This document shows positions 44,201 through 55,253 of a stretch of DNA of 64,000 nucleotides, one piece after another. Location of the stretch: the NCBI RefSeq assembly GCF_035582795.1, contig NC_134367.1, forward strand, positions 87,837,062 through 87,901,061, in the 5' to 3' direction. The notes beneath the pieces were generated by a model. It saw nothing but the letters and a program-made list of their open reading frames with translations. It searched no databases and was not told the origin of the DNA. This stretch comes from Mycteria americana (Eukaryota; Chordata; Aves; Ciconiiformes; Ciconiidae). Each line of letters starts with the position of its first letter. Position 1 is the first letter of the stretch. A program made the translations under genes and the position numbers.

Positions 44201-44690
44201 GATATATATGAAACTACAGTTATTCAGAAGACTTAAATGTTAAGGAAGCATGTACAACCCAGAGTAGGATAGGGTACATACAGTCTTTCTGATATAAAGC
44301 TAATAGCTATCATTCTGTCACAGGATAAGTGGAACAGTTTAAATCACTTTCAGTGAAGTTGTTCAGTTATAGTGAAATTGAAATTAAAACTTTCCATCAC
44401 AAATGTTTATTTTGGGCTTATTCAGAGATGAGCGGGTAGTTATGTGAGGGGTCTTGCTTTGTTTTAATCCATATGTTCTTACAGGCCTGTGTTTAGAAAC
44501 ATGTAATAACATCCTTGGGTTTTGTTTTGTCTTTGTTTTTTTGTGCAGAGACTATGAAAAACTCCCTTCTTGTAAAAAGTCAGATCCATTGTCTCCAATC
44601 AAAGATAATATACAGCTCACTCCAGAAACAGAAGAAGAAATCTTTAATCATCTGGAATGTAGTCATGTTCAGAGAGCTATATTCCAATGA
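26065..44690 (+). CDS. EXO1: Exonuclease 1, 13 coding exons, 811 aa
   Basis: EXO1 is a nuclear XPG/FEN1-family 5'-3' exonuclease and flap endonuclease for mismatch repair, DNA end resection and meiotic recombination. The spliced CDS joins 26065-26225, 28419-28538, 29461-29584, 30370-30507, 30749-30961, 32709-32896, 33759-33855, 34467-34683, 35717-35972, 37236-37719, 38231-38332, 42465-42658 and 44549-44690. All junctions are GT-AG and in phase: 2436 nt, 811 aa (human is about 846). The nuclease core (about 1-350) starts [13 protein letters not shown]. The metal-binding acids are present: Asp30, Asp78, Glu150, Asp152, Asp171, Asp173, Asp225. The C-terminal half is low in conservation and Ser-rich, with an MLH1-binding RSRFF (503-507) and a degenerate PCNA-binding motif (751-758). 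The ATG has a strong context (ATCATGG). No lesion is seen, so the gene looks functional. The exon 10 acceptor is ambiguous (818 or 823 aa possible). Confidence 0.97.
26226..28418 (+). other. EXO1: EXO1 intron 2, nothing recognised
   Basis: A 2193-bp intron. It holds short open frames, an A-run (27540-27550) and a pyrimidine-rich stretch near 27470-27500, but no recognisable mobile element or RNA gene. Confidence 0.7.
28419..28538 (+). CDS. EXO1: EXO1 exon 3, aa 54-94
   Basis: Encodes [19 protein letters not shown] and ILVFDGC with catalytic Asp78, then [13 protein letters not shown]. Acceptor GATACAG|TT, donor GA|GTAAGT. Confidence 0.96.
29461..29584 (+). CDS. EXO1: EXO1 exon 4, aa 94-135
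   Basis: Encodes [13 protein letters not shown] through SEARECF to MAHEVIK, the helical arch region before the XPG-I domain. Acceptor TTTCAG|GAAG, donor AAA|GTAAGT. Confidence 0.96.
30370..30507 (+). CDS. EXO1: EXO1 exon 5, aa 136-181
   Basis: Start of the XPG-I domain. [11 protein letters not shown] carries Glu150 and Asp152, and [11 protein letters not shown] carries Asp171 and Asp173, the main metal-binding cluster. The exon is a whole number of codons. Acceptor TGTACAG|GCT, donor AAG|GTATGG. Confidence 0.96.
30749..30961 (+). CDS. EXO1: EXO1 exon 6, aa 182-252
   Basis: Encodes [13 protein letters not shown], then [18 protein letters not shown] with Asp225. [11 protein letters not shown] is the helix-two-turn-helix that contacts the DNA backbone. 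Acceptor TTTCCAG|GTG, donor AAG|GTAAAC. Confidence 0.96.
30962..32708 (+). other. EXO1: EXO1 intron 6, with long G-tracts
   Basis: A 1747-bp intron with no recognised mobile element. On the coding strand it has a G-rich stretch at 31354-31375 (GGGGCGGGGGGGAGGGGGAG) able in principle to form a G-quadruplex, and a run of 13 G at 32312-32324. Confidence 0.7.
32709..32896 (+). CDS. EXO1: EXO1 exon 7, aa 253-315
   Basis: Encodes [19 protein letters not shown] through [12 protein letters not shown] to DPETLIYAG. The donor is CG|GTATCC, a poor match to consensus at +4 to +6. It is supported because joining to exon 8 restores a frame aligned with the family (YAGRHFGDA). Confidence 0.92.
33759..33855 (+). 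CDS. EXO1: EXO1 exon 8, aa 315-347
   Basis: Encodes [14 protein letters not shown] through [13 protein letters not shown], the end of the conserved nuclease region. Acceptor GGGAACAG|ACAT, donor CAG|GTAAAA. Confidence 0.94.
34467..34683 (+). CDS. EXO1: EXO1 exon 9, aa 348-420
   Basis: First exon of the variable region ([12 protein letters not shown]-like segment to LLAKRPRS). The KRPRS end is shared with mammals and contains a basic patch that may serve nuclear import. Acceptor after a T-run (TTTTGTAG|CCC), donor AGTG|GTATGT. Confidence 0.93.
35717..35972 (+). CDS. EXO1: EXO1 exon 10, aa 420-505 (acceptor ambiguous)
   Basis: Encodes [22 protein letters not shown] to VPGTRSR. Three AG sites give the same frame with no stop: exon starts at 35681, 35696 or 35717. 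The last gives the best match in length to the family and is used here; the others would add 12 or 7 residues. Donor AG|GTATGC splits Arg505, so the MLH1-binding motif RSRFF straddles the junction. Confidence 0.88.
37236..37719 (+). CDS. EXO1: EXO1 exon 11, aa 505-666
   Basis: The longest coding exon, covering FFCNDAIMF through the Ser/Glu-rich disordered region to NNSSDAE. Poorly conserved except at its start and around [10 protein letters not shown]. It completes RSRFF. Acceptor after a T-rich tract (TTTTTTAG|G), donor GAA|GTAAGA. Reading on past the donor gives a stop at 37777, so intron retention would truncate the protein. Confidence 0.92.
38231..38332 (+). CDS. EXO1: EXO1 exon 12, aa 667-700
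   Basis: A 34-codon exon ([12 protein letters not shown] through [15 protein letters not shown]). It is supported by phase, by the consensus donor AAG|GTAAGA, and by similarity to the matching mammalian segment around the ESD and KL residues. The acceptor GATGAAG|GAA is less pyrimidine-rich than the others. Confidence 0.85.
38333..42464 (+). other. EXO1: EXO1 intron 12, largest intron, nothing recognised
   Basis: A 4132-bp intron. No CR1, LTR or exon-like sequence was recognised; it holds scattered A- and T-runs. Confidence 0.7.
42465..42658 (+). CDS. EXO1: EXO1 exon 13, aa 701-765
   Basis: Encodes VPGLHKSS through [16 protein letters not shown] to [12 protein letters not shown]. It carries the position of the PCNA-binding (PIP) motif, here QATISELR (751-758), whose last residue is Arg (codon CGG at 42636-42638). 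Acceptor CTCACAG|GTT, donor AG|GTGAGT. Confidence 0.95.
42659..44548 (+). other. EXO1: EXO1 intron 13, A-rich simple sequence only
   Basis: A 1890-bp intron. The only structure noticed is an A-rich stretch with CAAA units at about 43279-43313. Confidence 0.65.
44549..44690 (+). CDS. EXO1: EXO1 exon 14 (last), aa 765-811
   Basis: Encodes [10 protein letters not shown] through [15 protein letters not shown] to the conserved C-terminus VQRAIFQ, followed by TGA at 44688-44690. The near-identical end to mammalian EXO1 confirms that the frame is right through all 13 exons. Confidence 0.97.
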
Positions 44691-44841
44691 ACTGTATGCT
44701 ATGCACAATAGGATGCATTTTTAATCATTGTCAAAATTTACCTTCTGGATATTTCATCAATATAGAAAAGATGCTTTGAAAACCAACTATATATTTTAGT
44801 CTGACTAGTGATTTGTCATCTTTTTTTATAAAAGTGTGAAT

Positions 44842-44869
44842 CAGAACAGTACAAAAAAGTACAGTTCTG
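44842..44869 (+). other. EXO1: Hairpin in the EXO1 3'UTR
   Basis: Arms CAGAACAGTAC (44842-44852) and GTACAGTTCTG (44859-44869) pair at 10 of 11 positions around an AAAAAA loop. The stem ends 10 nt before the polyadenylation signal. An overlapping alternative stem AGTACAG/CTGTACT also exists. Confidence 0.7.
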
Positions 44870-44879
44870 TACTGACTGG

Positions 44880-44885
44880 AATAAA
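44880..44885 (+). promoter_or_regulatory. EXO1: EXO1 polyadenylation signal AATAAA
   Basis: AATAAA lies 190 nt after the stop codon and is followed by a GT-rich element (GTGCCTGTGTTCTCTT, 44895-44910). This gives a short 3'UTR of about 210 nt. More distal sites cannot be excluded. Confidence 0.75.
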
Positions 44886-45352
44886 ATCCTTCAGGTGCCT
44901 GTGTTCTCTTATTCAAAGTCCCATGCTAAACTTTCGTCCAAACCTTTTTCAGCCGCCCCTGGGCAGTTCATGAAGGTTGCATATGCAATCCAAGTTTCTA
45001 CAACAGCTATGGCTTTGCCTTTGCACAACAGCAGCAGAACAAGTTTGTGTCTTAATTTTTAATAGTTGATCATTCTTTTGTCTCTTCCTTCTTTTCTCTT
45101 GAGCTTAATCTGACTCTTAAGATGGGAGTAAAACTCCTGTTCAGGGCTCATAACAGCCTTCAATATACTTCCAGCACTCTGATAACTATTTCTTTTCCCT
45201 GTAAGGTAAGATCTGCTCTCTCAACAGTTAGCTTTGTGTTTGATACAATCATGTTATTGGTGGGAATAACCTGGGGACTGCAGAAAGGAATATCACAAAT
45301 ATTTGTTCCCCAAATTCTCACATTAATAGAATGATCTCCGAAGAAATAGTGT

Positions 45353-45400
45353 GTTCCTCCTGTTTTACCTGCTCTTGTTCCTCCTGTTTTACCTGCTCTT
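45353..45400. repeat. Perfect 24-bp tandem duplication
   Basis: GTTCCTCCTGTTTTACCTGC plus four more bases is repeated exactly at 45353-45376 and 45377-45400. The perfect identity points to a recent event. Confidence 0.93.
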
Positions 45401-45840
45401 TCCATGTTTGTAGTCTTATCCAACAACAGATACACAAAATATCAGTCCTCAGAGCTAAGGGTTACAAAAGGGCATTGTCCTCGCAACAAACCAAGCTTCA
45501 GAATTCAACAGCTGATCAACTAAAGGGAGATCCAGGAGACTAGGGTCCTTGCTTTGCATGACTGAATTATCGTGAAATAATATGATGGGATTTCAGATTT
45601 CTACCTTTAAAATCAAGATTTGAGTCAATGTAAAGATATGTCTAAACTTTTTTTCCTTTTTTTAGGAAAGGATAGCATCTCTTTCTGCTGCAGATAAAGG
45701 TACAAAAGGATGTCTTAACCTGTGAAATGTATCCTTTCAGTTCCCGAGAGGAATACTTTTCCCCATCTTTGAGCTTTTTGCCAAAGTTTAAAGTTTGAAG
45801 TTGACCTATGAGAGGCAGGTCTTTTTTTAATGCAATGTAC

Positions 45841-45859
45841 TTTTTTTTTTTTTTTTTTT
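45841..45859. repeat. Poly(T) run
   Basis: An uninterrupted T run of about 19-20 bases is followed by C residues. No adjoining retroposed gene was recognised. Confidence 0.85.
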
Positions 45860-46978
45860 CCCCCGTCTTTAAAGGAATTTGCATCTATGAAACTAAGGTG
45901 ACCGGCTGCATTAAATTACAAAGAAGCTGCTTACAAGAGTAGGTTATGTGTACATTTGTGGGAGCAGTCCTCTTATTTCAACATTTGTGTTGAAGGTATG
46001 GGATATACGGAGTTGAAGCAATGATGCTCTAGGACAGGCTTCCTCTCATGTGTGCACCATTAGAAAATCCCTACTCCTGAAAAGAAGGGTTTTTAACATT
46101 GATCTTCAATGAGAATTTTTATCTCTGGTATGATGTGACAAATAAAGGCCAGGGATAAATATTTCTGTGTTTCCAGTCATAGAACTATTGCCTAGAATGA
46201 ATTTTTATGTGTTGCTACAAATATATTAATAATGACAGAATGAATTTTTGAAGGGAAAACAAAAATAATTTGTTTTCCTCCATTGCTTATTTATCAGTGT
46301 GGGAGTTGAAAGGTTACTTTGTACAGTCCATCCTTGCCTGTTGCCTGCCTCTTCAGTCAAAGAGCCACTTGTTCCTGCTTTAGTGGATCATCAGAAGAGA
46401 CAAACTACTCATGTTTGTATTTTCAAGGACAGGTAATTTTAAGGGAGTATAGGACATCTTACATGCAAGCTACATGTGTGAAAGCAGTACTGCCTCTTTT
46501 AATTCTGTTGCCTGCAAATACTGCCTTACCTGTTCTTGTAGTTCATTTATTGAAAATACCATCACTTGTTTTACTCTAGCTTCTTTGAAGACAGAATCAG
46601 AGGAAATAAAGCAAATGTTATACATACATCCATACTGACACTATTTTGTCACAAATGGGTGCCCTGTTTTTTTTTCCTGTATACTCCTGTATGACAGGAG
46701 ACTAAAAATATAATTGATGATGCCTTAAAAGGTGTAGGGCATGTAATAACTTGCTGGAGTGCTATTTCAATGGTAGGTATTGGGGGAATTGCTCATGCAA
46801 AAGTGCTTCTTGATTGTATTACATTGTATGGTCTTAAAGTAGATTTCTTAAAACTACTCCTGTATAATTTCTGGTTTGTGCTTTGGAGGTCTTGGATTCT
46901 GACTTCACATTATAGGGGATTATTTTCAGAAAGCAGCTAATAGAGTAGAGTACTAATAGAGTACAGTAATATTACATT

Positions 46979-47012
46979 ACATGTAAGTATATAATACATG
47001 TAAGCATATAAT
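46979..47012. repeat. 17-bp tandem duplication
   Basis: ACATGTAAGTATATAAT is followed directly by ACATGTAAGCATATAAT, with one difference. A third partial unit (TATGTAAG) follows shortly after. Confidence 0.8.
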
Positions 47013-47198
47013 AGTATGTAAGTTTTATAGTTAAGCGTGGAGTTCTTGGGTTGGTGTTTGTTTTATGCAAGATATGATAACATATATGCAAATGAATTTG
47101 TGCAAGACTTTATTCCTACGTTAAAATTTACTGTAGGTAGGGTAATATTCCATAGTAAAAATTATTCAGTATCAAAATAGGAGAAATTGTTCCAGGTT

Positions 47199-47226
47199 GG
47201 GGGGGGGTGGGAAGGGGAGTGGGGGG
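47199..47226 (+). repeat. G-rich tract, potential G-quadruplex
   Basis: Runs of 9, 3, 4 and 6 G separated by one to three bases satisfy the usual four-run pattern for a G-quadruplex on the plus strand. Confidence 0.65.
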
Positions 47227-50200
47227 AGATAAAATAGAACATGCCCCAATGAAAAGTAAAAATAAGAAAGAAAAAAAAACTTGGAGAGAAGGAGGGAGAA
47301 TTTGGCTGTTTTTAAAAGCAGGCATTTGAAAGTTGGAGGATATGAGGGTAGCTGGAAAACAAGAAATGAGTAGGAAGGAATGAAAGCAGATGGCAACTTG
47401 GAGGCATATGTCTTTGTGTGTTGCTTGCTTTTTAATCTAATATTCTCTTCACTTTTTTAGTTTCTGTAACAAATATTCTCTAATTTTATCAGCGGAACTT
47501 CAAAATATTCTTACAAAGTGGATGGCATTGCTATATCCTATTAAAAGGGTGAACCTGGCCTGGAAAAACTAAATTTACTAATGGGGGTCTAATCATATTT
47601 CACTGTTGAAAGTGCTGACTAGCCATTCCTTCAGCAGAATGGTCATATGAACTGCAAATATTCAGTATCACAGAGAAGTGATAGAAGAGTCTGATCAGCC
47701 AAATCGAGTAATGGTTTTGAAACTGTAGGTAAATGACTTGTCCAAATTCAACCGAGTCTTTCTGCTTAAATATTTTTGTTCTAATTCCAACAGTTGGTAC
47801 TAACCACATGTTCTCTCTCATGAATCAATACAGTAGTTAACGACATTTTTATAGGACTGAAGAATATTGAAAGACCATAGGGCTTTGCAAACAGATTGTG
47901 AAAACAGTTGTTACATTTAAATAATAGTATTTTAATAGAATTTGCAATACTGTGGCATTTTTTGTATCTTATTGACACACTGTTACTTTATGAAGTACTA
48001 GAAGCTCACAGTATTCAGATTTTATGTATCAATTAGTGTCTGTTAATTTTGTGGTAACAAAAACGGTTACAATTCTGAGGTGGTGAAGCCAAGAGACAAT
48101 TCTTTCCTCTTACTACTTGCATCAAAGAGTAACTACCAGCTGATTGTTTCAACAACATCTTGGTCTAGGAATGATATGGTACCAAATTAAAATTGTCAAT
48201 GTAGGAGGGGAGACAAAGGGGGGAATCCCTTTCTGAACAGTAGAGGTCATTTTATACTGATAACAGACCTGAATCTGTCTGCAGCAACCCAGGATTTGGT
48301 TGTTAACAGTCTAGAAATGAATATGCTTGTTGCTCCTATGTCTTTCTTGTGTTATTACATATCTTTGGGTTTGGCAGTGAAATGACAGGGTGTCTGAATA
48401 TGTATGCCAGCTGGGTAGGTAATGCAGAAACCAGGCAATGTAGTTTCAAGCGCAGAGTCAGGAAGAGCTTTAAGCTGATAGCAAGAGGGCAGGAGAGAGA
48501 AGGTGTGGGGAAGAAAAGGCAAGACTAAAAACAATTCCTGAATTTGTTAGCTCAAAAGCACTATACAGTTATAGGATGAGCTACTGTTGAATTACCATCT
48601 CTCGCTGGAGTACATAGATTTAAGTACCCTTAAAGAACAACCATCACAAATACAGGCTTCAAGCCTCTCTGTTGTAAAATACAGATGATGTATCTTAGGA
48701 ACTATGGATGGCAAAACCAAATCATATCAAGAATATTAGAAAGGGTTTTAGATGGTGAGGCACTGGGTCTGATGAGGCCTTTATCTACTTTTTTGGTGGT
48801 ATTTGGTAAGTCACACCAGCTTCCATATCCACAGGATAGCCCATATGGCATAGAGCCTTTTGAATATATAGAATAGAGCAGGTAGGGAATACAAGACAGC
48901 AGAGAGACTATGACTCTACAGAGACTATGTGTCTGCACTGTGCCAGAAATAGAATAAATTCTGCACACAATAGAAAGTTGTACTAGATGATGAAAACTTA
49001 AAGGTGACAGGGAAGAGGTGAGGAAAAATGGTATAACAGAATTTAGCATAAAAAGGAAAAACAGCAGGGAGAGTTAATAACAAGACAACCATTCTAGAGA
49101 ACAGGATTTGAGGGGGTATTGGAAATCAGAAGAGGTGGAGAATACTTGCAGCAGAAGGTAACTGTGGTGGAGCAATGTGCATGCATATCTATGCATATCT
49201 CTATAGACTTTTAAAACTTGTCTCCTTCAAGCTCAGGTAGAAAAGTAACTTTTCAGAAGTATTCAAGGTTTAAGATGATTCTTTTTGGCTGATATGGTAA
49301 TATTGACTTTGAATGAAAGATAGACTTGAGAAAGGGTTGCCTCTCCTGATGTGTTTGCACAGCAAGTATTAAGTATAGGGGGGATTCCTCTGGCACTACT
49401 GCAGGAGAGGTATTAAGTAGGTATTTTTCTTAATATTACAAATCCTATATAACAGTTTCCTCAATTCAAGAATATTCTAGTAGAGACTGAGGAGTTCCGT
49501 GCTTAAGGCATGTATTTAAAACTGTTTACATCCTCTTTGTGTCTGCAGAATGCATATTTTGTCAAGTGAATTTTGTCAGATTTTACAAGAACATAAATTA
49601 AATTAATTTGAGGTACAATTAATGATGTCTGTAAGAAACAGATTGGGACACCTCTACTGTGCCCTGCATAGCTTATGTAATACAATAAAATATACCATTA
49701 CATCTATTTAAAATCTGATGCTTTATGTATATGCTGCATCTAAATTACTTCTATTATGATTTTTTGATCATCTGTGATCACTTCTTAAAACTAAATTTTC
49801 ACCCTCACTTTAGACTGAAGAATAATGTTCTGTGGTGAATGACGTGAGTTACTGCCCCAGTTGGAGTAGGACCTTCTTCCTTGTTTTATTGCTGAGTTCA
49901 GCTTATGCATCCCAAAATGTACCATCCGAGAGTACTGTTGATCTCCAGTTCTTCTCTGTGGAAAGTGGGACTACACATATTCTTCCTTTGTATAGGAGAC
50001 TGTAGGAAACATTAGGTCAGTAGGATAAAATGCTTGCCAGGGAGACTTGCCTTGTGTGAAGGATTAGTTTCTGTTCCAATAGCTCTCATTCTCCACAGAT
50101 TCCTGTGCTCCAGGCAAAAATCTTACTTTTAACAGATGTAAAATTCCGGATTTGGAACATGGCATGTACCTGTGTGAGGTCCTGTTTTGGGAAGGATTCT

Positions 50201-50960
50201 TTAATGGCTTCAAAGTAACTGTGTTTAGTGTTACAAATGTACATATGACCTGGAGCAAGGCACTCTAAACGTTTGATGTACTTAGAGAGTGTACCAATAA
50301 GACAGACAAGACTGAGTTTGGGAAGATTAGAAGTTTTATTCTTTACATTACTTCAAAAACAATAGGAGTTAATATAAACTACTCTGCAGCCTGTCTCAAA
50401 CAGGAATTTAGGATTTTGTTTAACTTGTTTCAAATCCAGTATCTCAGAGAGCACCGGAGTTTGTTTTTAGAAAACATCCAGTTTAAGTACTTTCAGTGAA
50501 GAAGAAATCACTGCAACACTTGTAATAGCACAAGTGCTCAAATGATAGAAACGCTTTATCTGTTAGTTACCTCATTTTAGAAAAACATCAAGGGAGTGAC
50601 TAAGTGTATTTCTTCTAAGCTCATACTAACTGGCTTTAATTATATTATTGGTTTCTCTGAAATGATTATTATCTTTCCTCATTAATGATTTCTGTTAGTA
50701 CTCAGCAGAACTCAGTATTAAACTCTGAGTGAGAGAGCTTCTGGAAATACAGTAGAGTTTACCACTTCGAAGCCAAGTGAGTTTTATTTTTGGCAGTTCT
50801 TTAGAGCTGGAAGTGGATCAGAAGCTCTTGTCTGGCCACCTCACTCACTGCCAGAAGGTGTCAGTACCTCCATAGTAGCAAGGGAAAGAAATGTGGCTTA
50901 GATTTACAAAATTTCATGGGGTTTTTTTGTTTGTTTGTTTTAATTGGTTAGTATTTGTTT

Positions 50961-50991
50961 CTTTAAAATAAACTGCTTGTTTATTTTAAAG
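50961..50991. repeat. Perfect 13-bp-arm AT-rich inverted repeat
   Basis: CTTTAAAATAAAC (50961-50973) and GTTTATTTTAAAG (50979-50991) are exact reverse complements around a 5-base spacer. Further copies of the same arms recur to 51036, so several alternative pairings are possible. Confidence 0.92.
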
Positions 50992-51038
50992 TTTCTTTAA
51001 ATTAAAGTTTATTTTAATGTTTCTTTAAAATAAACTTT

Positions 51039-51058
51039 GTTACTACCTTGGTAGTAAC
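51039..51058. repeat. Perfect 9-bp-arm palindrome
   Basis: GTTACTACC and GGTAGTAAC flank TT. It directly adjoins the AT-rich inverted repeat cluster. Confidence 0.92.
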
Positions 51059-52607
51059 AAAAAAACCTGTGCAGCTTGCCCCTTGCTCCCACTGTAACAT
51101 ATTTATGCCAATTCAGAGCTGGTTACAAATGAGATTAATTAATCAATTTTACACAGACCACTAAAGTTTTTGGCTGTCTACAGCAGAGAAGTTTCCTACT
51201 TTCTCATTTTTAAACTAAACTTTTGAACAGTAAAGAAAAATAATTTGTTACCACATTCTTACTAATTAGCACTCTCCAAACAATAATTTTAAAATGCTGT
51301 CAAGGAAAACAAGGAGTTGGATTGCACTTGAAAATGCATGTGATGTGTTATTTTGTTTAACAGAGCTTTTAAACTTAAGACTAATAAGACTGCTTCCTAG
51401 ACACTTAAAAGTCTAGATTCTGTATTTTTAATTCCTGCAGTGCTTGCAGTTAACTGTTACTGCATTATGGTAGTATATTTTAAAGAAATGATTACCCTTC
51501 CTGCTCCCTGTATTTGAAAAACCTTCTTGTTTAATCTTGTTTTTAGAGAAGGAGGTATGCAAAAGCTTTTTTTTTCTTATACTCTAAAGTGAGAGAATTG
51601 CAAGTAGTAAACAAAATAAATTACATCTGAACAATACTTCATAGTTAGTTAACCAAGTTATCAAGAATAGCATTGGCTAGGGCATTTTTCAAATGTTTAC
51701 TCCAGATGTTTACCGCTTCTCTTGAAGCTGGATAAACTGGAACAGTTTTGTATACCAGCATATTTAAGTTGCTCATGTATCTGTAGAAGTCCATTGGAAT
51801 TCCTGCTCTGCTGCCGTCACCTAAGTCACCTTGAGCAACTTCTTAACTTCCCACACTTTGCTTTGCAGTTTGCATAATGATAATAAGAAATGTTCCAGTC
51901 CTACTCTCTAAGGATAAGTCTGTAGAGATTTGAAGAGTGTTTGTGTCTAGAGACAGAGACAAAGGATTTGAGGCACGTTTCAAATCCTAGCCTGATTACT
52001 TAGTTACTTGTTTGTAACTCTTTGTAATATGGAGCCTAAATTTGTTATCCAAAAGTGACCCAGTTTTGAACTGCAATGAAGTGTTATTCTGGTAGGGGAG
52101 TTATCCTTGTTTATACTACAAGCAGTTGAGTTGAAGGGGTGCAAAAAACGGAATTGAAATTGTCCTTGTCCATGCAATTTTTCTGATGTATCCAGCTCAA
52201 AGAGAAGCTGCAAGAATTTGGATGAATATGTATGAAATGTACTAAAATACACTCATGAGACTGGGAGAGTACCAGTTCAATACTAATGCAAAGAAAAATT
52301 AAAAATTACACATTTAGTGGCATGCTTATATGCTACTGTGAGTTATGTTAGAGTACACTAAGAGAATTAATACATCTAAATTCATATAGGATACAGTGGG
52401 ACACACAAGGCAACTCACTGTGGTCACTTAATGGAGAGGCCCACACTTCAGGAGGTCCTGTTATGGTTCACCACAAATCTCAGGACAAGGATGATTCACT
52501 TCTCTATTTTTTCCTTCTCATCAGCTCATGAGTTGAGAGCCCACTTGTAGTAGACTGATTAGTCTTCTCTTTAAAAGAAAAAAGGCTGATATATGGAACC
52601 TTTTGAT

Positions 52608-52629
52608 ACTATTGTATTTTTACAATAGT
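52608..52629. repeat. Perfect 9-bp-arm hairpin
   Basis: ACTATTGTA and TACAATAGT flank a TTTT loop. Such short hairpins occur by chance in AT-rich DNA. Confidence 0.85.
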
Positions 52630-55213
52630 TAAGGACTTGCTTAAATGCTTGTTTAGACTAATGGCAGTACTTCCAACATAACCAGTATTATGTTGGCACA
52701 AAGCCAAGTGGTAGACAGGGGAGATTCTGCTCTGTTGTACTTGGATTGACACTTAATTCTCCTGTTCAGTTCCGCATGCAAGTGCTCAAACATAAGGAAT
52801 TTGGAATACTGCTACTCAGAAAGCCAAGAACTTGTACCTTAGGGAGGTTCAGCATCTTAGAGTATCGATTCCCTACAATTCATTCAGTTGGAGATTGCAC
52901 ATACACTTATTGTGTAATAACCATTTAATTAGTGATTGTGATTCTTTATAGTCAAGGAAAAAAGGTATTTATATTTATACCCATCAGACAAAGAGGGAAC
53001 TCTTTTCAACCTGAATAAATACACTCAATGAGTGTAGAGTTGTAGTACCTTGATTTGGGAAGATTCTGGGAATCAAGAATGCAGTACTGACTTCTTAATT
53101 TGGTTAATTGGCATTATTGTCACACCTGGAATGGCTGAAACAGTTGTTGCTATATCGGGGCTAATAATACTGGCTAAAAATAATATTAAATTTTAGTACA
53201 GAAGGTAATGTTACTGAAAACCGAGACCAAGCTGTCTTTTTCATTATTCTCTTGTTTAGAATTTATGACCAAACTGGGAAAAATGCCTGTCAGAGAAACC
53301 ATCCATGTGACACAAATAGAAAGAGTTTTAAGTAGAATAGTTGGCAAATCTGCTTTCAGCAGATAATTGTTCATTCAAGGCATTCAGTGAATGCATGTGA
53401 ATGTGGACGTTTTGAGGTCAATTAGCAGCCACATTTATATCATTAGCATCATTTTTTTAACAATTAGCTAATTTGGCTAATCTAAATACAATGTTAGTTA
53501 GTTCACCTCTCAACTTTTTTCTCCAATCAAGACCATGTAAAATTAGTTAATGCTAATTTTAGTATATTAAAACTGGTTTTTGTTAGCAAATACAATGACC
53601 TTCAATGTTGACCTGAATTACAATGGACATTTTAAAAAACTTTTTAGCTAGAACTAGACAACATAAGTATTGATTTATAAATCATTTCTGGAGTAAATAT
53701 AGAGAATACTGACTTCTGAGATTATGGTTGCTAAGTATAAGAAACCATTGAACATTTTTTCATTTTGTCTTACAAGGTAATCAGTATAAAAAATAAATTT
53801 TTAAAAAAGTTCTCCTGATCTGGAGTTGCTAAGCAAAGTAGAGATTGGTTAATGGTCTAAAAAGCTAATCAAAACTAAGCTGGATTGTCCTGTGTTTAAT
53901 ATTAGATGAATGTTCAGAGACTTAAAAAAATAGGCTAATATTTGTATTGGCTTAAAAATCTAGTTCTTGGAGGTCAGTCACAGGGAGAACATCCATCTTC
54001 TCGCTAAACTATAAAAATGATAGAATTTTGGAGGCTTCCGTGGGTTGCTTTATTTTTCTTGGTTTCCTGTGTCTGGCATGCACATTTTGCCAATGCCAGA
54101 GTCCTGAAATGATATCACTCATAACTTACCACTGGAAGATGTGTGCTCACAGGAAGCTGAACTCTGTCTTCTCTGTTACCACTTTCTGGCAGACTTCTCT
54201 CAGATCTATGAGCACAACTTGGTCTTGGTGGGATGATTGCAACTTCCATGTTTAATATAGAAAGGGAGAGGCTTATATTAAACTGGTATGTAAAGAGCAG
54301 AGGGCGTTTTCAGTCTTTCAGATGTGCCAGTAAGGAATGTTCCAGGTTCATGGATTCTTGGATTGCAGTTAAGTACATTTACATCCACTAGTGTACATTG
54401 CAACTAAGTAACATTTACATTAATTTCTGTATAGTAACAGATAAAACCAGGGTATGGTTAGGAAAAAAAGATTTAGAATTGTATCTTCTACCTTTCAGGG
54501 ACTATCAGAGCTGCCTGCTGCCAGGGTGTGTTGAGAGGGGAAGTACAATTTGATACTTTACCCTCCCCCCGCCCCCAATCCACTGCACAATGACCACATT
54601 AAGAAAAAGCTTTTTGAAAAGATGTTTTATATTCTCAAACCGTAAGATGGCAGACGGTGACATGGGTCCAGCTCCTGATTAAGACTGACTGTCATCTTCA
54701 GTCTTTCTGATCAGGCCACCTTATCACCAGCAACTTGGTAAGTTTTCCTCTGATTTTTAAGCACTGTCAAGATGCAGGAAGGAAGAGGAGGCCAGGTAAC
54801 TTCAGTGGATCAAACCATGCAATCCCTGCAGTGGTATCATGACTCACTTTCTTCTGGGCTGCTCTTATCTAGTCGAGGATGAGATAGGTGGGAAATAGGT
54901 GTAAGAAAGCAATGAACAGCACCATTGTGAAGAGACTTCTGTGGTAGAAAAGGGAAAGGTTCTACCTACAATTTTAGAAAACCAGATGTCTGTGGATCTG
55001 AAGCTAATTTTTCCCCTATGAATGAATAGGGCTCATCATAAGATTGTCTCAGACCTTTACAGCACTCCGACCTCCTCGCATTATCTAATGTTTATTACAT
55101 TGGGTTTCTTGAGGTTTAGTCCCATTTTTGTGTACTTTAATGACAGATGGTCTCAATTTGTATAAAACTACATTATTTTTTGCAGCAGCCCAATATTATC
55201 TTGTGGCTTGACA

Positions 55214-55253
55214 CACCACCCACACTCCCACCACCCCTCCGCCCCCCAAACCC
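55214..55253 (-). repeat. C-rich tract, G-rich on the minus strand
   Basis: Several runs of three to six C (CCACCC, CTCCCACCACCCC, CCGCCCCCC, CCC) could form a G-quadruplex on the minus strand. Confidence 0.5.
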
